Shown one piece after another: positions 56,001 through 64,000 of a stretch of 64,000 nt of DNA. Location: contig MDVS01000001.1 of assembly GCA_001940645.1 (NCBI GenBank), positions 1 through 64,000 of the forward strand, written 5' to 3'. A program made the position numbers and the translations under genes. Position 1 is the stretch's first letter. Every line of letters starts with the position of its first letter. The notes under the pieces were generated by a model that made no database searches, was not told the DNA's origin, and was given only the letters and a program-made list of their open reading frames with translations. Origin of the DNA: Candidatus Heimdallarchaeota archaeon LC_3 (lineage in GTDB: Archaea > Asgardarchaeota > Heimdallarchaeia > Hodarchaeales > LC-3).

Positions 56001-58516
56001 TTGACTTTCCACATGAAAATGATGTTTTATTAAATCAAGATCATGGTGGATACGAATTCTATACTGGTCCTATTACAGCTGGAACCACCTTCACTGGTCA
56101 AGTTGAGATAAGCAATAATGGATCCATTTTATCACCAAGTGCACTTGAAATGACTCTCATTAACGAAACTTCTGTAACATATAACAGCACTTCAACAAAT
56201 GTTGAGTTTATTGAAGTCCGTGAAATTTTCAGTACCGCTAACACAACCAGAATGGCAATTCACTTAGACAATAATTTCAACCTAGCTGGTAGTGTTTTCA
56301 CTGAAATTTGGGTTGAATTCTTAACTGCTGACCTTCGATATGCTGATCTTTTCATCTGGAATGATGCTGATGGACAAAATGATATTGAATGGGGTGCTGG
56401 AGTTAATAACGAACTTGGCCAAATCCAAAGAGCTTTTCCACCCTATGGTGCTTTAAAGATCCCATCAGCACAGTATGCTGGAACTGATCTAGTATTAGCT
56501 GTTCGTGGAGCTAACTTCCAGAACTCAACTGATTTTGATGGCTTAGAAGTTGTTAAAGTAACGGTTAAAGAATATTCCAGAACAATAATGACTGGTGTTA
56601 CCTTTACTGATCATACAACTGATGTGTTCAATGTTACCATTGATACAGCTGGAATGGCGCCTGGTTACCATGCTGGTTGGATTGATTTTGGTAATGGTGC
56701 TTTGATGCCTATGAGTATTAAAGTAGGATATGGAGAAATTGATACCTTTGTTTCATTAGACGGATCAACAGTTATGGAAGATCTTGGTGATTTCATTGTA
56801 GATCAAGCTGGTTATTCCTACCGCGGTGGAGTTGGTGATGGTAACCTTGTATGGGTACCATTCTCAATAAATGAAACCAAAGTTGCTGAACAAACTAATT
56901 TAGTAACTGATCCTGACACAACTGAGGTTGTATCTGGTGGAGCTTACTTTGTTGTTAAGGCAACATTAAACAATGGTGGATCCTCTGATGATTTAGGTTT
57001 GGTTTTAACCTATGATGATGTTGGTAAATACCGAACAGGTCAAGTTATTTATGATCTCCCATCATCTACCGGTGTTGATTCAAGTGGTAATCCAGTTATC
57101 TGGTACTATTTGAATTGGCACGAACCCGGAAATCCAGGTTGGTATCTAGGTACAGTAGGTATTGGTAGAGACATAAACAACTTCCAATTTGGACTTTACA
57201 GCTTTGGAAACAGTGCTCCATTCGCTAATGTTACTTTAGAAGCATACTTCATTGATGGAATGCCTAACTTCAACTCCTACTGGACTGATGCTAATGGTGA
57301 TGCAGTCACTACTGGCTCAGTTCACCGTGGCGATCTTAACATGAGAGTAGAATGTACTCCATGTGATCCAAATATTGCTGGTAACTACGAAGTACTATTT
57401 GGTGCATTAGAAGCTGAAACCATATTCACCGAAGGTGAATACGAAAATGGTGTTATAGATGAAACTAGTGTTGATTGGTGGGAAACCCGTGATTTCCAAG
57501 CAGGTGATCTAGTTGAGTGGGAAGCAGGAGATCCTGCTGATTCACAAGATCATGATTTCTATTGGTTTGATCCATCCACAGCAGCAGCCCTTGGATTACC
57601 AACCCCAGTTCCAGGACCTCTCCCATCTGGTTATTTCGCAACTGGACAAGGTAATGCACAAGCAATTGAAAATGGTGGTTTCATTGCTTCAGAGACAGGT
57701 ACTTATTTCCTTGCATTAGACAACTGGGGTGGTGGTGCCTCTACTTGGTTCGTAGAAACCAAAGCTTCCCGCGGTTCATTAGATCCACAAGGTGCTTTAA
57801 CCTATAGTATTGATACTGCAACAGATCTTGACGTCGCTAAGACTGAAGCTATCTGGCAATGGAATTATGATGCTCTAGGTAATATTGTAACTGGATATGA
57901 TAAAACTGCAGCAGTAAGTCTCGGAACATTCACTCCAACAAATCTAGGTACAAACCTTTCAACGATTGCTTTAAACATCGATAACGAACAAGCTCCAGTA
58001 GTTAACTTCACCTTAGCAACTTATACACTACTGGATGCCAACTTAACTAACGACCTCCAAGACTTGATAAGCTTCTCAAGACCAGAAACAGCTACGCTAG
58101 ATATTGGTTGGGAAGGAACGGATGCTAATGGTGATACGATCTTCTATGAACTTCGTGCTTGGAAAGGAGCTACTCCATGGCAACCAACCGATGAATTCTT
58201 CTTTCCTGTTGGGGTTGCAACCTCCTACAGCTGGAGAGTTGATTCACTTGATATCTACGAAGACGACATCTGGACTGTAGAAGTCCGTGCTAGGGACAAC
58301 ACGCAGTATGGTGGTGAAGGTACACCCATTCAATTGACTCTATTCTTGAACTCAGCACCCGACCAAGTAACTGTAACTGTTACTGGACCTGAAACCACTA
58401 TTACTACAGTAACTACATCAACTACTACTACAGCTACGCCAGGATTCACTCTAATAGTTTTGGCTATCGGTTTAGTTATTGCCTTACCTCTTATTGTAAG
58501 ACGTAAGAAAAACTGA
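53090..58516 (+). CDS. Large secreted subtilisin-like (S8) protease with PGF-CTERM-like anchor
   Basis: A 1808-residue secreted protein. The N-terminal hydrophobic segment (residues about 14-30) is a signal/anchor. The catalytic triad is Asp in IAIVDGGVDF (near 208), His in ASHGTWAGSM (near 473), and Ser in SWSGTSASSPSAAG (near 860), with the oxyanion Asn region TSAGNGG near 766. The gaps between the triad residues are exceptionally large (about 265 and 390). The middle holds Asp-rich DxDGDG loops, which may bind calcium. Beyond residue 900 are beta-rich domains with many Asn glycosylation sites. It ends in a Thr-rich stalk and TPGFTLIVLAI...VRRKKN, a PGF-CTERM-like signal. GGTGA lies 9 bases before the start. 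Confidence 0.88.
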   Translation: MINVAKKQMSSTGWLIIAVFLVSAFAAVTFVAVQNTTTTINIRDNPLAPVNNAPVSIDETGSSTPVVTPTQLALEARLDPATYSWVETGVLSENVKRSAFGDAVITVFVSDPINTKAINDNMIVESYIDIGGFYIIFGSVADTASLQRLALSSKYVRIEASTFAEPEVQNTDKFYDDFASPELFVVNDEMWTNSGSAIGIDGSGVTIAIVDGGVDFGNSDLEPALALNGTGFPLSFDTEGWSLVSTPLYVGHKGDNASLADVPITSDNTTILFSEVNILDKITVNDEFGIQDFEFWRDSFYFWAPQDWTIDPAWISGNNQAPPKFGVLWQNIPFGEAGLSWQFGYALTLDIDGDGVYDSAVIDNATSAFATYQFYTGNYFGEEQPKTPFYADFDFTNDKVVTWTSGIPSDFTFAADWDGDGWNDWSWGHMGSAYNRYGYLSQNTTLYGNIIEGVDPEGSGFVAIHPVESGFASHGTWAGSMAVSRGVVDSFVYNNQPGSWDYPNGNNTAYKLTGSAPGAQLMSIAWGDSSQDAFLAWMWAAGFALDTKDQDKIALEGAQWSWSGQLRANLTTNSWGSNAFAQGHDVLDWMIDLMSSPDMGGDATFTRDPYAFATFNTTHFIDTPTSGSSYQPFTANPTNNTIFFIGHNKPFSGIDTYVYNGSSAYTGNLDYLYWSGSAWVALSGVTGAVDWTDDTDPDTSQSTTWTVPGGWAPYNMTPSIDELYWIGINITDTVFDFTQVNLSWVEVQVDNPFLGYPGMLMVTSAGNGGYYQSNSDAYGTLSLKVGSSRSSHLYSNVYANNYQNGLVAEHSSAGPNGIGRPSVDVLAPGWNVYSPAPLYSRGDSPFIMGDSGYSFVSWSGTSASSPSAAGVAAIVLDAMALLSGIWASPVELKRILKASASDLGYSAELQGAGLLNASAAIDLLSGGFMAQSNVTYENTFWANTRQQKFFGYPYNFYEDGIFGWADEIDVIDFPHENDVLLNQDHGGYEFYTGPITAGTTFTGQVEISNNGSILSPSALEMTLINETSVTYNSTSTNVEFIEVREIFSTANTTRMAIHLDNNFNLAGSVFTEIWVEFLTADLRYADLFIWNDADGQNDIEWGAGVNNELGQIQRAFPPYGALKIPSAQYAGTDLVLAVRGANFQNSTDFDGLEVVKVTVKEYSRTIMTGVTFTDHTTDVFNVTIDTAGMAPGYHAGWIDFGNGALMPMSIKVGYGEIDTFVSLDGSTVMEDLGDFIVDQAGYSYRGGVGDGNLVWVPFSINETKVAEQTNLVTDPDTTEVVSGGAYFVVKATLNNGGSSDDLGLVLTYDDVGKYRTGQVIYDLPSSTGVDSSGNPVIWYYLNWHEPGNPGWYLGTVGIGRDINNFQFGLYSFGNSAPFANVTLEAYFIDGMPNFNSYWTDANGDAVTTGSVHRGDLNMRVECTPCDPNIAGNYEVLFGALEAETIFTEGEYENGVIDETSVDWWETRDFQAGDLVEWEAGDPADSQDHDFYWFDPSTAAALGLPTPVPGPLPSGYFATGQGNAQAIENGGFIASETGTYFLALDNWGGGASTWFVETKASRGSLDPQGALTYSIDTATDLDVAKTEAIWQWNYDALGNIVTGYDKTAAVSLGTFTPTNLGTNLSTIALNIDNEQAPVVNFTLATYTLLDANLTNDLQDLISFSRPETATLDIGWEGTDANGDTIFYELRAWKGATPWQPTDEFFFPVGVATSYSWRVDSLDIYEDDIWTVEVRARDNTQYGGEGTPIQLTLFLNSAPDQVTVTVTGPETTITTVTTSTTTTATPGFTLIVLAIGLVIALPLIVRRKKN

Positions 58517-58538
58517 ATTCGAGACTTTAGATTCGGAT

Positions 58539-58580
58539 AAGTGGTAAAAAAACCACTTACTTTTTTCCTTTTTTTATCTC
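58539..58580 (+). terminator. Hairpin and T-rich terminator after the S8 protease
   Basis: AAGTGGT pairs with ACCACTT across a six-base A loop (58539-58558), followed by ACTTTTTTCC and a T-rich tract. It lies about 23 bases after the stop codon. Confidence 0.72.
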
Positions 58581-58788
58581 CCTTTTTTTAAATTTTATCT
58601 ATTTTGGATTTAAATTTCTGTAAATGTTAAAAAACCCTCAGTGAGTATGAGTACTCCCCATACCTTCAATTAAATTAAAATCGTTGTATATTTTTAATTA
58701 AGATATTATATACAAAATAGCAAAATAAGATTTTTAACATACTTTTTTTGGTAGTTTTAATATCGATATCTACAAGTGAGATTACAGT

Positions 58789-59619
58789 ATGAATTCTTTC
58801 ACTCCAAACAAACCTCTGTGGTTGATAAAACTTGGTGGTTCAATTATTACAGATGATCAAGAATTTATGACCTCCCGGGATGATATTATTACCAATGTAT
58901 TGTTTTTATTAGCAGAATATTCAGAGCAATATCAATTTGTAATAGTTCATGGTGCAGGGTCATTCGGTCATCCTTTGGCTAAATCTTACAAACTTTCCAA
59001 GGGTTTTCAATTTGATCGACAAAATTTTGGAGTTGTATTAACCCATAACGCAATGCTAGATTTGAATCACCTATTAGTTGAAATCGGCCAAAAACTTGGA
59101 TTGCACCTAGTTAGTTTCCCTCCAATTTCTTCAGTAATAACTAATAATGGGCGCATCAAAAATTGGAATCTTAAATCCCTTACCCTCGCTCTTTCTCAAG
59201 GTTTTATACCAGTTATTTTTGGGGATGTGGTTTTTGATGAATCTATACAGTTCACTATTTTGAGTGGTGATCAGATTGTTCCTTATCTTGCGAATCAATT
59301 AAATGCTTCTAAAATTGTTATGTTAACAGATGTGGACGGGGTTTACTCAAAAAACCCTAAATTCAATCCTTCAGCATATTTGATTAATGAAATAAATGTC
59401 TTGGATGAGGATTTATTAAAACAAATCTTTTCAACAGAAAACAATAGTGGAAAAATTCGCGTTACAGGGGAAATGGGTAAAAAACTGGATGAATTAATTC
59501 CGATTCTGCGTAAAGGGATTGAAACATTTGTTATATCAGGTTTAAAGTCTGAATTCTTAAGGTCTCATTTAGAAGGAAAAAAGCCATATTTAGGGACTAA
59601 ATTACTAGCAAAAGAGTAA
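58789..59619 (+). CDS. ipk: Isopentenyl phosphate kinase
   Basis: Converts isopentenyl phosphate to isopentenyl diphosphate, the last step of the archaeal alternative mevalonate route. The amino-acid kinase fold has WLIKLGGSIITDD at the N-terminus, the signature VIVHGAGSFGHPLAKSY near residue 60 with the substrate-binding His, then PVIFGDVVFD and MLTDVDGVYSKNP near 195, and GKIRVTGEMGKKLDEL near 225. The length of 276 is normal. The precursor it makes is used by the UbiA-type lipid enzyme at 31180 and would be recycled by the kinase at 60201. Confidence 0.9.
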   Translation: MNSFTPNKPLWLIKLGGSIITDDQEFMTSRDDIITNVLFLLAEYSEQYQFVIVHGAGSFGHPLAKSYKLSKGFQFDRQNFGVVLTHNAMLDLNHLLVEIGQKLGLHLVSFPPISSVITNNGRIKNWNLKSLTLALSQGFIPVIFGDVVFDESIQFTILSGDQIVPYLANQLNASKIVMLTDVDGVYSKNPKFNPSAYLINEINVLDEDLLKQIFSTENNSGKIRVTGEMGKKLDELIPILRKGIETFVISGLKSEFLRSHLEGKKPYLGTKLLAKE

Positions 59620-59673
59620 GACGTTTCTAAATCTCATACAAAACTATAAGAATCGAATTGAAATATTTTACAA

Positions 59674-60011
59674 GAGGTTAGTTCTACGCAGTTGGATCAC
59701 TGGCGTTGGTTGATGAAATTTCTTATCAACTGATGAGGAAACTCCGGACAGCAAAGAAAATCTGGACATTGAAAAATGTCTGTTGAAAGACAGGGCCCTA
59801 AAGCAGAAACGATCAGGGTTTTACATATTAAACGAGGATGAAGAGCAGTGCTCTTTTGAGTAGTGTTAAACTCATGTTGAAACGGTTATCCCCAGAGCTG
59901 CAAGGTATTCCTACGGGAAAATTTACCGCATTAGACTGATGTGATCAGTGATAGTCTAGGTAACAGGATTATCATGAACAGAATCCGGGTTACAGCTGGA
60001 GAGAACTCCTC
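59674..60011 (+). ncRNA. rnpB: RNase P RNA
   Basis: The conserved blocks GAGGAAACTCCGGACA near the 5' part, AGGGCCCTAAAGCAGAAACG, GAAACGGTTATCCCCAGAGCTGCAAGG, and AGAATCCGGGTTACAG near the 3' end occur in the expected order. The ends close a P1 helix: GAGG-TT-AGTTCT at 59674-59685 pairs with AGAACTCCTC at 60002-60011. The length of about 338 fits archaeal type A RNAs. A T-rich stretch follows. It matures the 5' ends of tRNAs. Confidence 0.9.
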
Positions 60012-60200
60012 AATAATTTTTATATTGATATTGTTTTTTTTTATGTATTTAAGAACAATTTTTAGAATAAAATTACTTTTTTTTGAAATAATTATTATGA
60101 ATGAAATGTTTAAATATATCCTTCCTCTAAAGAAATGATTGGATTAATTGCAAGATCAAAAAAATTTAGCAGACGTAGCTATCAGTTATGAGTTGGTTTA

Positions 60201-61742
60201 GTGATTGACATAGTATCAGAAATTCTTTTACCTTTTCTTCTTGTAATAATTTTTGTACTTTTTTGGTTAATATTAAGTGAATTTTTGAGTCGTACTAACA
60301 AATTAAGCAAACCTGATGCTCGAAAAGTACTTCATATCATGGTAGGTAACGTTGTTATTTTTATTCCCTTTTTTGGAGATAAGTTGATAGTTACCTTAAT
60401 TCCACTTGGATTTATTGTATTTAACTTTTTTCTAACTCCATATGGACCAATTAAGAAATTACGAATGGATACTTTTGAGAGTGGTCATGGGTTAGGAACT
60501 GTCTGGTATGCAATCTCTTTAACGCTATTAGTCTTTTTTTCATACGATAATTCATGGATGATATTAGTTTCATTCTTTCCATTAGCTTATGGTGATGGAT
60601 TAGCAGCAGTGATTGGATCACGGGCCAAAAAAGGATTTTTCTGGTCTTTCGGAGGTAAAAAGTCATTAATTGGAACATGGACATTCATTTGGGCATCTTT
60701 CATAGCTGTTAGCTTTGGATTGATGTTATTTAATTTTCTTAGCATAACTAATTTTTCAATGGAATTAATTATATTAATTGGAATAACCGTAGCAGTAATT
60801 GCTTCACTAATTGAATTTTTATCCCCTAAAGGAATGGACAATCTTTTCATCCCTGTAGGAGTATTGATATTTCTACAAATTATGGAAACTCCTCTTATTA
60901 CATATTCAGTTAATATTTCTTTAACTGTTTTTGTTATAGGTACTATTTTTGCACTTTCTTTCGGAATTATTGGATATAAAGTAAAATTTTTATCATTTGA
61001 TGGTGCATTAGCAGGTTTTTTTATGGGAATGATAATAATGGGAATGGGAGGATATACGTTAGGGATTGGTTTACTTATATTCTTTCTAATAGGTTCGTTA
61101 GTAACTAAAATTAATAAAAAGCCACAAATAGGTGACATTTTTGAAAAAGGGTCTGTAAAAAGAGATTCATCACAAGCAATAGCTAAAGCAGGCTTTGCTA
61201 CATTTATGGCTCCATTATTAGTGTTTTTTGATTATCATCCGTTGATTTTAATGATGTTTATTGCTTCATTGGGAACTTCATTAACAGATACTGTGGCTAC
61301 AGAAGTTGGTATTTATACGCAAAGCCAGCCTCGTCATGTATTAAGACCTTGGAAAATTGTGCAACCGGGAGAATCGGGCGGTGTGTCTCTGAAAGGGACA
61401 TTAGCAGGATCTGTCACAGCAATCCTTTTTTCAGTTATTTTATTTCTTGGACTAGCCATTGATCCAAGCATACCAATGCAACTTCCTGAAATTGCACTCA
61501 TTCTGATTCCTATCGCTTCTATAGTTGGGATGTTTGTTGATTCAATACTTGGAATAACCATTCAAGAACAACGAAAGTGTTCAGTTTGTAAAAGAAAAGT
61601 TGAAATTCTTAATCATTGCAATCAAGAAACAGAAAAGTTTTTCGGTTTAAGTTTTATAAAAAATGATACTGTGAACTTTCTAGCAGTTTCTATCGGTGGA
61701 TTAAGTATGATATTACTTTCTATCCCATTTTTACCTTTTTAA
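60201..61742 (+). CDS. Two-part prenol/phytol kinase-like membrane protein (VTE5-like plus DUF92/VTE6-like)
   Basis: 513 residues and about 13-14 hydrophobic helices. The first 200 resemble CTP-dependent prenol kinases (VTE5/dolichol kinase group): KPDARKVLHIMVGN, ESGHGLGTVWYAI, FFPLAYGDGLAAVIGSRAKKGF, GGKKSLIGTWTF. From about residue 240 it matches DUF92 (VTE6): GIIGYKVKFLSFDGALAGF, GSVKRDSSQAIAKAGFA, SLGTSLTDTVATEVGIY, PGESGGVSLKGTLAG, and a late CSVCKRK. In plants the two activities phosphorylate phytol in two steps to the diphosphate. In this archaeon they could salvage geranylgeraniol or polyprenols for lipids. It follows rnpB by about 190 bases and starts at GTG. Confidence 0.8.
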   Translation: MIDIVSEILLPFLLVIIFVLFWLILSEFLSRTNKLSKPDARKVLHIMVGNVVIFIPFFGDKLIVTLIPLGFIVFNFFLTPYGPIKKLRMDTFESGHGLGTVWYAISLTLLVFFSYDNSWMILVSFFPLAYGDGLAAVIGSRAKKGFFWSFGGKKSLIGTWTFIWASFIAVSFGLMLFNFLSITNFSMELIILIGITVAVIASLIEFLSPKGMDNLFIPVGVLIFLQIMETPLITYSVNISLTVFVIGTIFALSFGIIGYKVKFLSFDGALAGFFMGMIIMGMGGYTLGIGLLIFFLIGSLVTKINKKPQIGDIFEKGSVKRDSSQAIAKAGFATFMAPLLVFFDYHPLILMMFIASLGTSLTDTVATEVGIYTQSQPRHVLRPWKIVQPGESGGVSLKGTLAGSVTAILFSVILFLGLAIDPSIPMQLPEIALILIPIASIVGMFVDSILGITIQEQRKCSVCKRKVEILNHCNQETEKFFGLSFIKNDTVNFLAVSIGGLSMILLSIPFLPF

Positions 61743-62248
61743 AGTTCAAATACTCCGCCTGGATTATCCATTACCCATAAAATGAAGCTAATCAATAAAT
61801 ATAGAGTAATTAAAGGGAGGAGTAAGAAAACAGCATTCGTGGAGGTTTGGTATATTCTTCCTACGAGAGTGAGAGAATTTTGAGATTCTGAAATTTGGGA
61901 TTGAATTTTAGTTTTTAACGAAGGATCAGATTGAAAAGAACTTACTTTTTCAATAAAATCCATTGTCAATTGCTCACTAGATGCAAACCAAGGATTTCGA
62001 CGTAATTTGTACCATTTTGTGGGGAACCATAAACTAATCTTCTGATCATTCTCAAAATTCATTTGGATATACGGATTTCCTAGGAAAAACTTTACTTTTA
62101 CGTCATTTAAAGAAGTCCATTCAAATTTTTTCGACTCAAATAATAATCCAATCTCATCTAACTGGACATTTCTTCTTTGGGTTGTAAATGGTTTTTCTGC
62201 GATTGTGCCTATAGCAGTTTCTACATCAGGAATAATAATTTTATCCAT
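61739..62248 (-). CDS. Hypothetical protein with C-terminal transmembrane helix
   Basis: 169 residues. The N-terminal 130 are soluble, with strand-rich parts (VKVKFFLGNPYIQMNFENDQKISLWF) reminiscent of a PH-like or GRAM-like fold, but not enough to name. Residues about 138-160 form a single transmembrane helix followed by a short tail, so it may be a tail-anchored protein with a cytoplasmic head. It overlaps the stop of the kinase-like gene by four bases and converges with it. Confidence 0.5.
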   Translation of the reverse strand: MDKIIIPDVETAIGTIAEKPFTTQRRNVQLDEIGLLFESKKFEWTSLNDVKVKFFLGNPYIQMNFENDQKISLWFPTKWYKLRRNPWFASSEQLTMDFIEKVSSFQSDPSLKTKIQSQISESQNSLTLVGRIYQTSTNAVFLLLPLITLYLLISFILWVMDNPGGVFEL

Positions 62249-62348
62249 TTTATGATCAATTTTTTGGTCTTTCTAAACATCAAAAGATTTTTTGTCAGGA
62301 CTTTATAATTGTCTAATATTCATTTTAAAATCGAAATTTTTTGTTTAA

Positions 62349-62870
62349 TTAATTAATAGTTAAAAAATCTTCTTTTACCGTACTTAAGACTACATGGGAA
62401 ATTGTTCTCTCTACATATTCCATACTCAGTAATTTTTTTGTAAAATCAGATAATTCTTCTCTTTTTTTAAACCTCGCAATAACTATAATGTCTGTTGTTC
62501 CAGTAGAATCATATACAGCTAGACATTCGGGAAGGATTGCTATTTCTTGTTCAGTGGTTATTAATTGTCCTTTGGAAACTTGGATTTCAATTACAACTTT
62601 CCATTCTGATAATCCTAGCTTGTTAAAATTAACTTTTGCACAATATCCTGTAATAATATTTGCTTCTGATAATTTTTTCACCCTGTTTGATATAGTAGTG
62701 GGACTACTTACTCCTATTTTATCAGCAATTTCTTCGCGTGTTAATTCTGAGTTTTGACTCAATAATCTCAGTATTTTCCAATCAATATCATCAATTTTAT
62801 AGTTTTTGTTTGTTTTTGAGGGTGAATTTTCATGTAAATTTTTTTCATTTACAGGGATATCTCTATTCAT
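62349..62870 (-). CDS. Lrp/AsnC-family transcription regulator
   Basis: 173 residues with the Lrp plan: IDDIDWKILRLLSQNSELTREEIADKIGVSSPTTISNRVKKLSEANIITGY is the helix-turn-helix (about residues 27-77), then the RAM ligand-binding domain (WKVVIEIQVSKG, then CLAVYDSTGTTDIIVIARFKKREEL, then the final YVERTISHVVLST). These proteins sense amino acids and form octamers. The promoter is shared with the flavoprotein gene at 63168, which it might control. Confidence 0.88.
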   Translation of the reverse strand: MNRDIPVNEKNLHENSPSKTNKNYKIDDIDWKILRLLSQNSELTREEIADKIGVSSPTTISNRVKKLSEANIITGYCAKVNFNKLGLSEWKVVIEIQVSKGQLITTEQEIAILPECLAVYDSTGTTDIIVIARFKKREELSDFTKKLLSMEYVERTISHVVLSTVKEDFLTIN

Positions 62871-63167
62871 TGTATTTCAGTTCTGTAAGGAATCCAAAAT
62901 TCTTATGGAAATTGGTTTTATATTATCTTTTTCTACATTCTTTATAAACTTTATTATTTTTTTCTGCAATTTTAATGATAATTCCTGCACAATATAGATA
63001 GTTTATTAAAAAAGATGCATGTATATCCAATTGAATATAAATATTAATTTATGAAATTTTTTTCTTGTTAAAATACATTTAATCGAATATTTCATTAATT
63101 TCATGGATTTTTTAAGTAAACCTCTAAACAATAATTGGACTAAACTTGAATCAATTAGGTACATAGT

Positions 63168-64000
63168 ATGACTGAGTTATTCAAACAACAATTACATACA
63201 GATAAAATTAAAGATAATCATTCAAAGGAAAATTTAAATTTTCAAAATGATTACATTTCTATTAAGAAAAAATCTAATTATAAGCGATTCCAAATCAAGA
63301 TCTCTCCTGCACCAGCAAAAAAAGGTCTTCCACATCCTTTTTATCCAAAAATCCAAAAAATTGGTCTTTTTAAACTTTTAATTAAAGAATTATTAGAAAT
63401 TAACTTCAAATTAGTCAGAAAAAAGTATCGAAATCGTTTATTAGCTCGTCCATGTATCTATGGAGTTTTTAGTGGAAAATTAGGTGGATTTCATCCCATT
63501 AGAAGCAAATGTGTTGGATGTTTAAGATGTGTTCAAGAATACCCAGATTTCTGTACGGTGGAGAGGAATCCGAAATTTCTAAATTTTGCAGATTCGTATT
63601 GGGCACCAGATTCAAATTCTAAATTAGCTTCGCTTTCTACAGCATTTTCTACTGTTTGGTATGAAGCTGAATCAGGAAAAATACTTATTAAAGGAATGGG
63701 ATATAAAGGATCATTTTCAGACATTGGATGGGATACTATATGGACGGATATGTCAGAAATTGTTAGACCAACCCGCGATGGAGTATATGGAAGAGAATTT
63801 ATATCAACAATTGTCAATATTGGGAGAAAAAATATTCTTGTTAATATTCTAGAAAAAATTGAAATTCCAAGTAATAAACAAATCAGTCTCCCCATTATAT
63901 TTGATTATTTACCAGATAATATAAATAACGAAAATATTGCTCAGAGTATTTTCAAAACCACCACCGAAATTCAAACGGCTTGTTTTTTTACTCCAGAACA
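63168..64000 (+). CDS. N-terminal part of a glutamate synthase-type FMN protein (cut by window edge)
   Basis: The open frame runs from the ATG at 63168 to the window end without a stop (about 277 codons seen). After a variable N-terminus comes a short cysteine-containing segment (KCVGCLRCVQEYPDFC, an iron-sulfur or zinc binding pattern). Then GMGYKGSFSDIGWD and the family signature WTDMSEIVRPTRDGVYGREFIST appear, which mark archaeal glutamate-synthase-like FMN proteins of the GltB/alpha-hydroxy-acid oxidase type. These precede the TIM-barrel FMN domain, outside this window. Divergent from the Lrp regulator. Likely role: amino-nitrogen metabolism. Confidence 0.72.
   Translation, partial: MTELFKQQLHTDKIKDNHSKENLNFQNDYISIKKKSNYKRFQIKISPAPAKKGLPHPFYPKIQKIGLFKLLIKELLEINFKLVRKKYRNRLLARPCIYGVFSGKLGGFHPIRSKCVGCLRCVQEYPDFCTVERNPKFLNFADSYWAPDSNSKLASLSTAFSTVWYEAESGKILIKGMGYKGSFSDIGWDTIWTDMSEIVRPTRDGVYGREFISTIVNIGRKNILVNILEKIEIPSNKQISLPIIFDYLPDNINNENIAQSIFKTTTEIQTACFFTPE

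Noticed and set aside
59941..60138. Open frame of 65 codons at the end of rnpB
   Set aside because: It starts within the conserved core of RNase P RNA and has no ribosome site.

Overview
The window is strongly AT-rich and comes from an archaeon. This rests on a set of archaeal genes: tiaS (agmatidine modification of tRNA-Ile), a CTP-type riboflavin kinase, an archaeal FAD synthetase domain, isopentenyl phosphate kinase, a UbiA-type enzyme with the motifs of digeranylgeranylglyceryl-phosphate synthase, F420:NADP oxidoreductase, bpsA, and an archaeal-looking RNase P RNA. A B-family DNA polymerase resembling the catalytic half of eukaryotic Pol epsilon, a protein with a longin-like N-terminus and helical repeats, a zinc-ribbon/Yip1-like membrane protein and a 2-oxoacid dehydrogenase complex together suggest an Asgard archaeon, perhaps of the Heimdallarchaeia group. 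That placement is inference. Ribosome binding sites are often GGTGA or GGAGG.

Region 1 to about 14150 looks like accessory DNA. It holds a transposase fragment at the left edge, an AbrB-type regulator with arrays of the palindrome GTTATAAC upstream, a duplicated winged-helix gene flanking a membrane gene, several small membrane proteins, and an MrfA-type helicase that has lost its N-terminal half. These are followed by a lone Hsp70 without its lid and a TraB-like gene without a normal start codon. The last part (11818-14152) is a compact operon: a one-TM protein, a winged-helix-like protein probably starting at ATT, a divergent PCNA-like sliding clamp with an N-terminal helical extension, and a half-length second clamp with a frameshift. 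I regard this operon as the best candidate for an undescribed system.

Region 14150 to 36960 is mostly core metabolism. A minus-strand cluster encodes E1 alpha, E1 beta and E2 of a 2-oxoacid dehydrogenase, then an alpha/beta hydrolase, a DinB-family protein and E3. Next come a GNAT acetyltransferase, BpsA, a two-domain regulator, an acidic TPR protein, a diphthine synthase-FAD synthetase fusion followed directly by ribK, tRNA-Lys(CTT) with two tandem copies of its 3' half, a zinc-ribbon membrane protein, a phosphohexomutase, the UbiA enzyme, npdG, tiaS (no standard start codon; ATT proposed) and two cytoplasmic proteins of unknown role.

Region 36960 to 64000 holds a DDE transposase inserted between two helical-repeat genes, the Pol epsilon-like polymerase, and two large secreted proteins (a peptide-type solute-binding protein and a subtilisin) that both end in a PGF-CTERM-like sorting signal. 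It also holds a CPBP protease, a nitrilase-family enzyme, an asparaginase, small regulators, isopentenyl phosphate kinase, rnpB, a two-part polyprenol kinase-like membrane protein, an Lrp regulator, and the start of a glutamate synthase-type flavoprotein cut by the window edge. I saw no rRNA and no CRISPR array.
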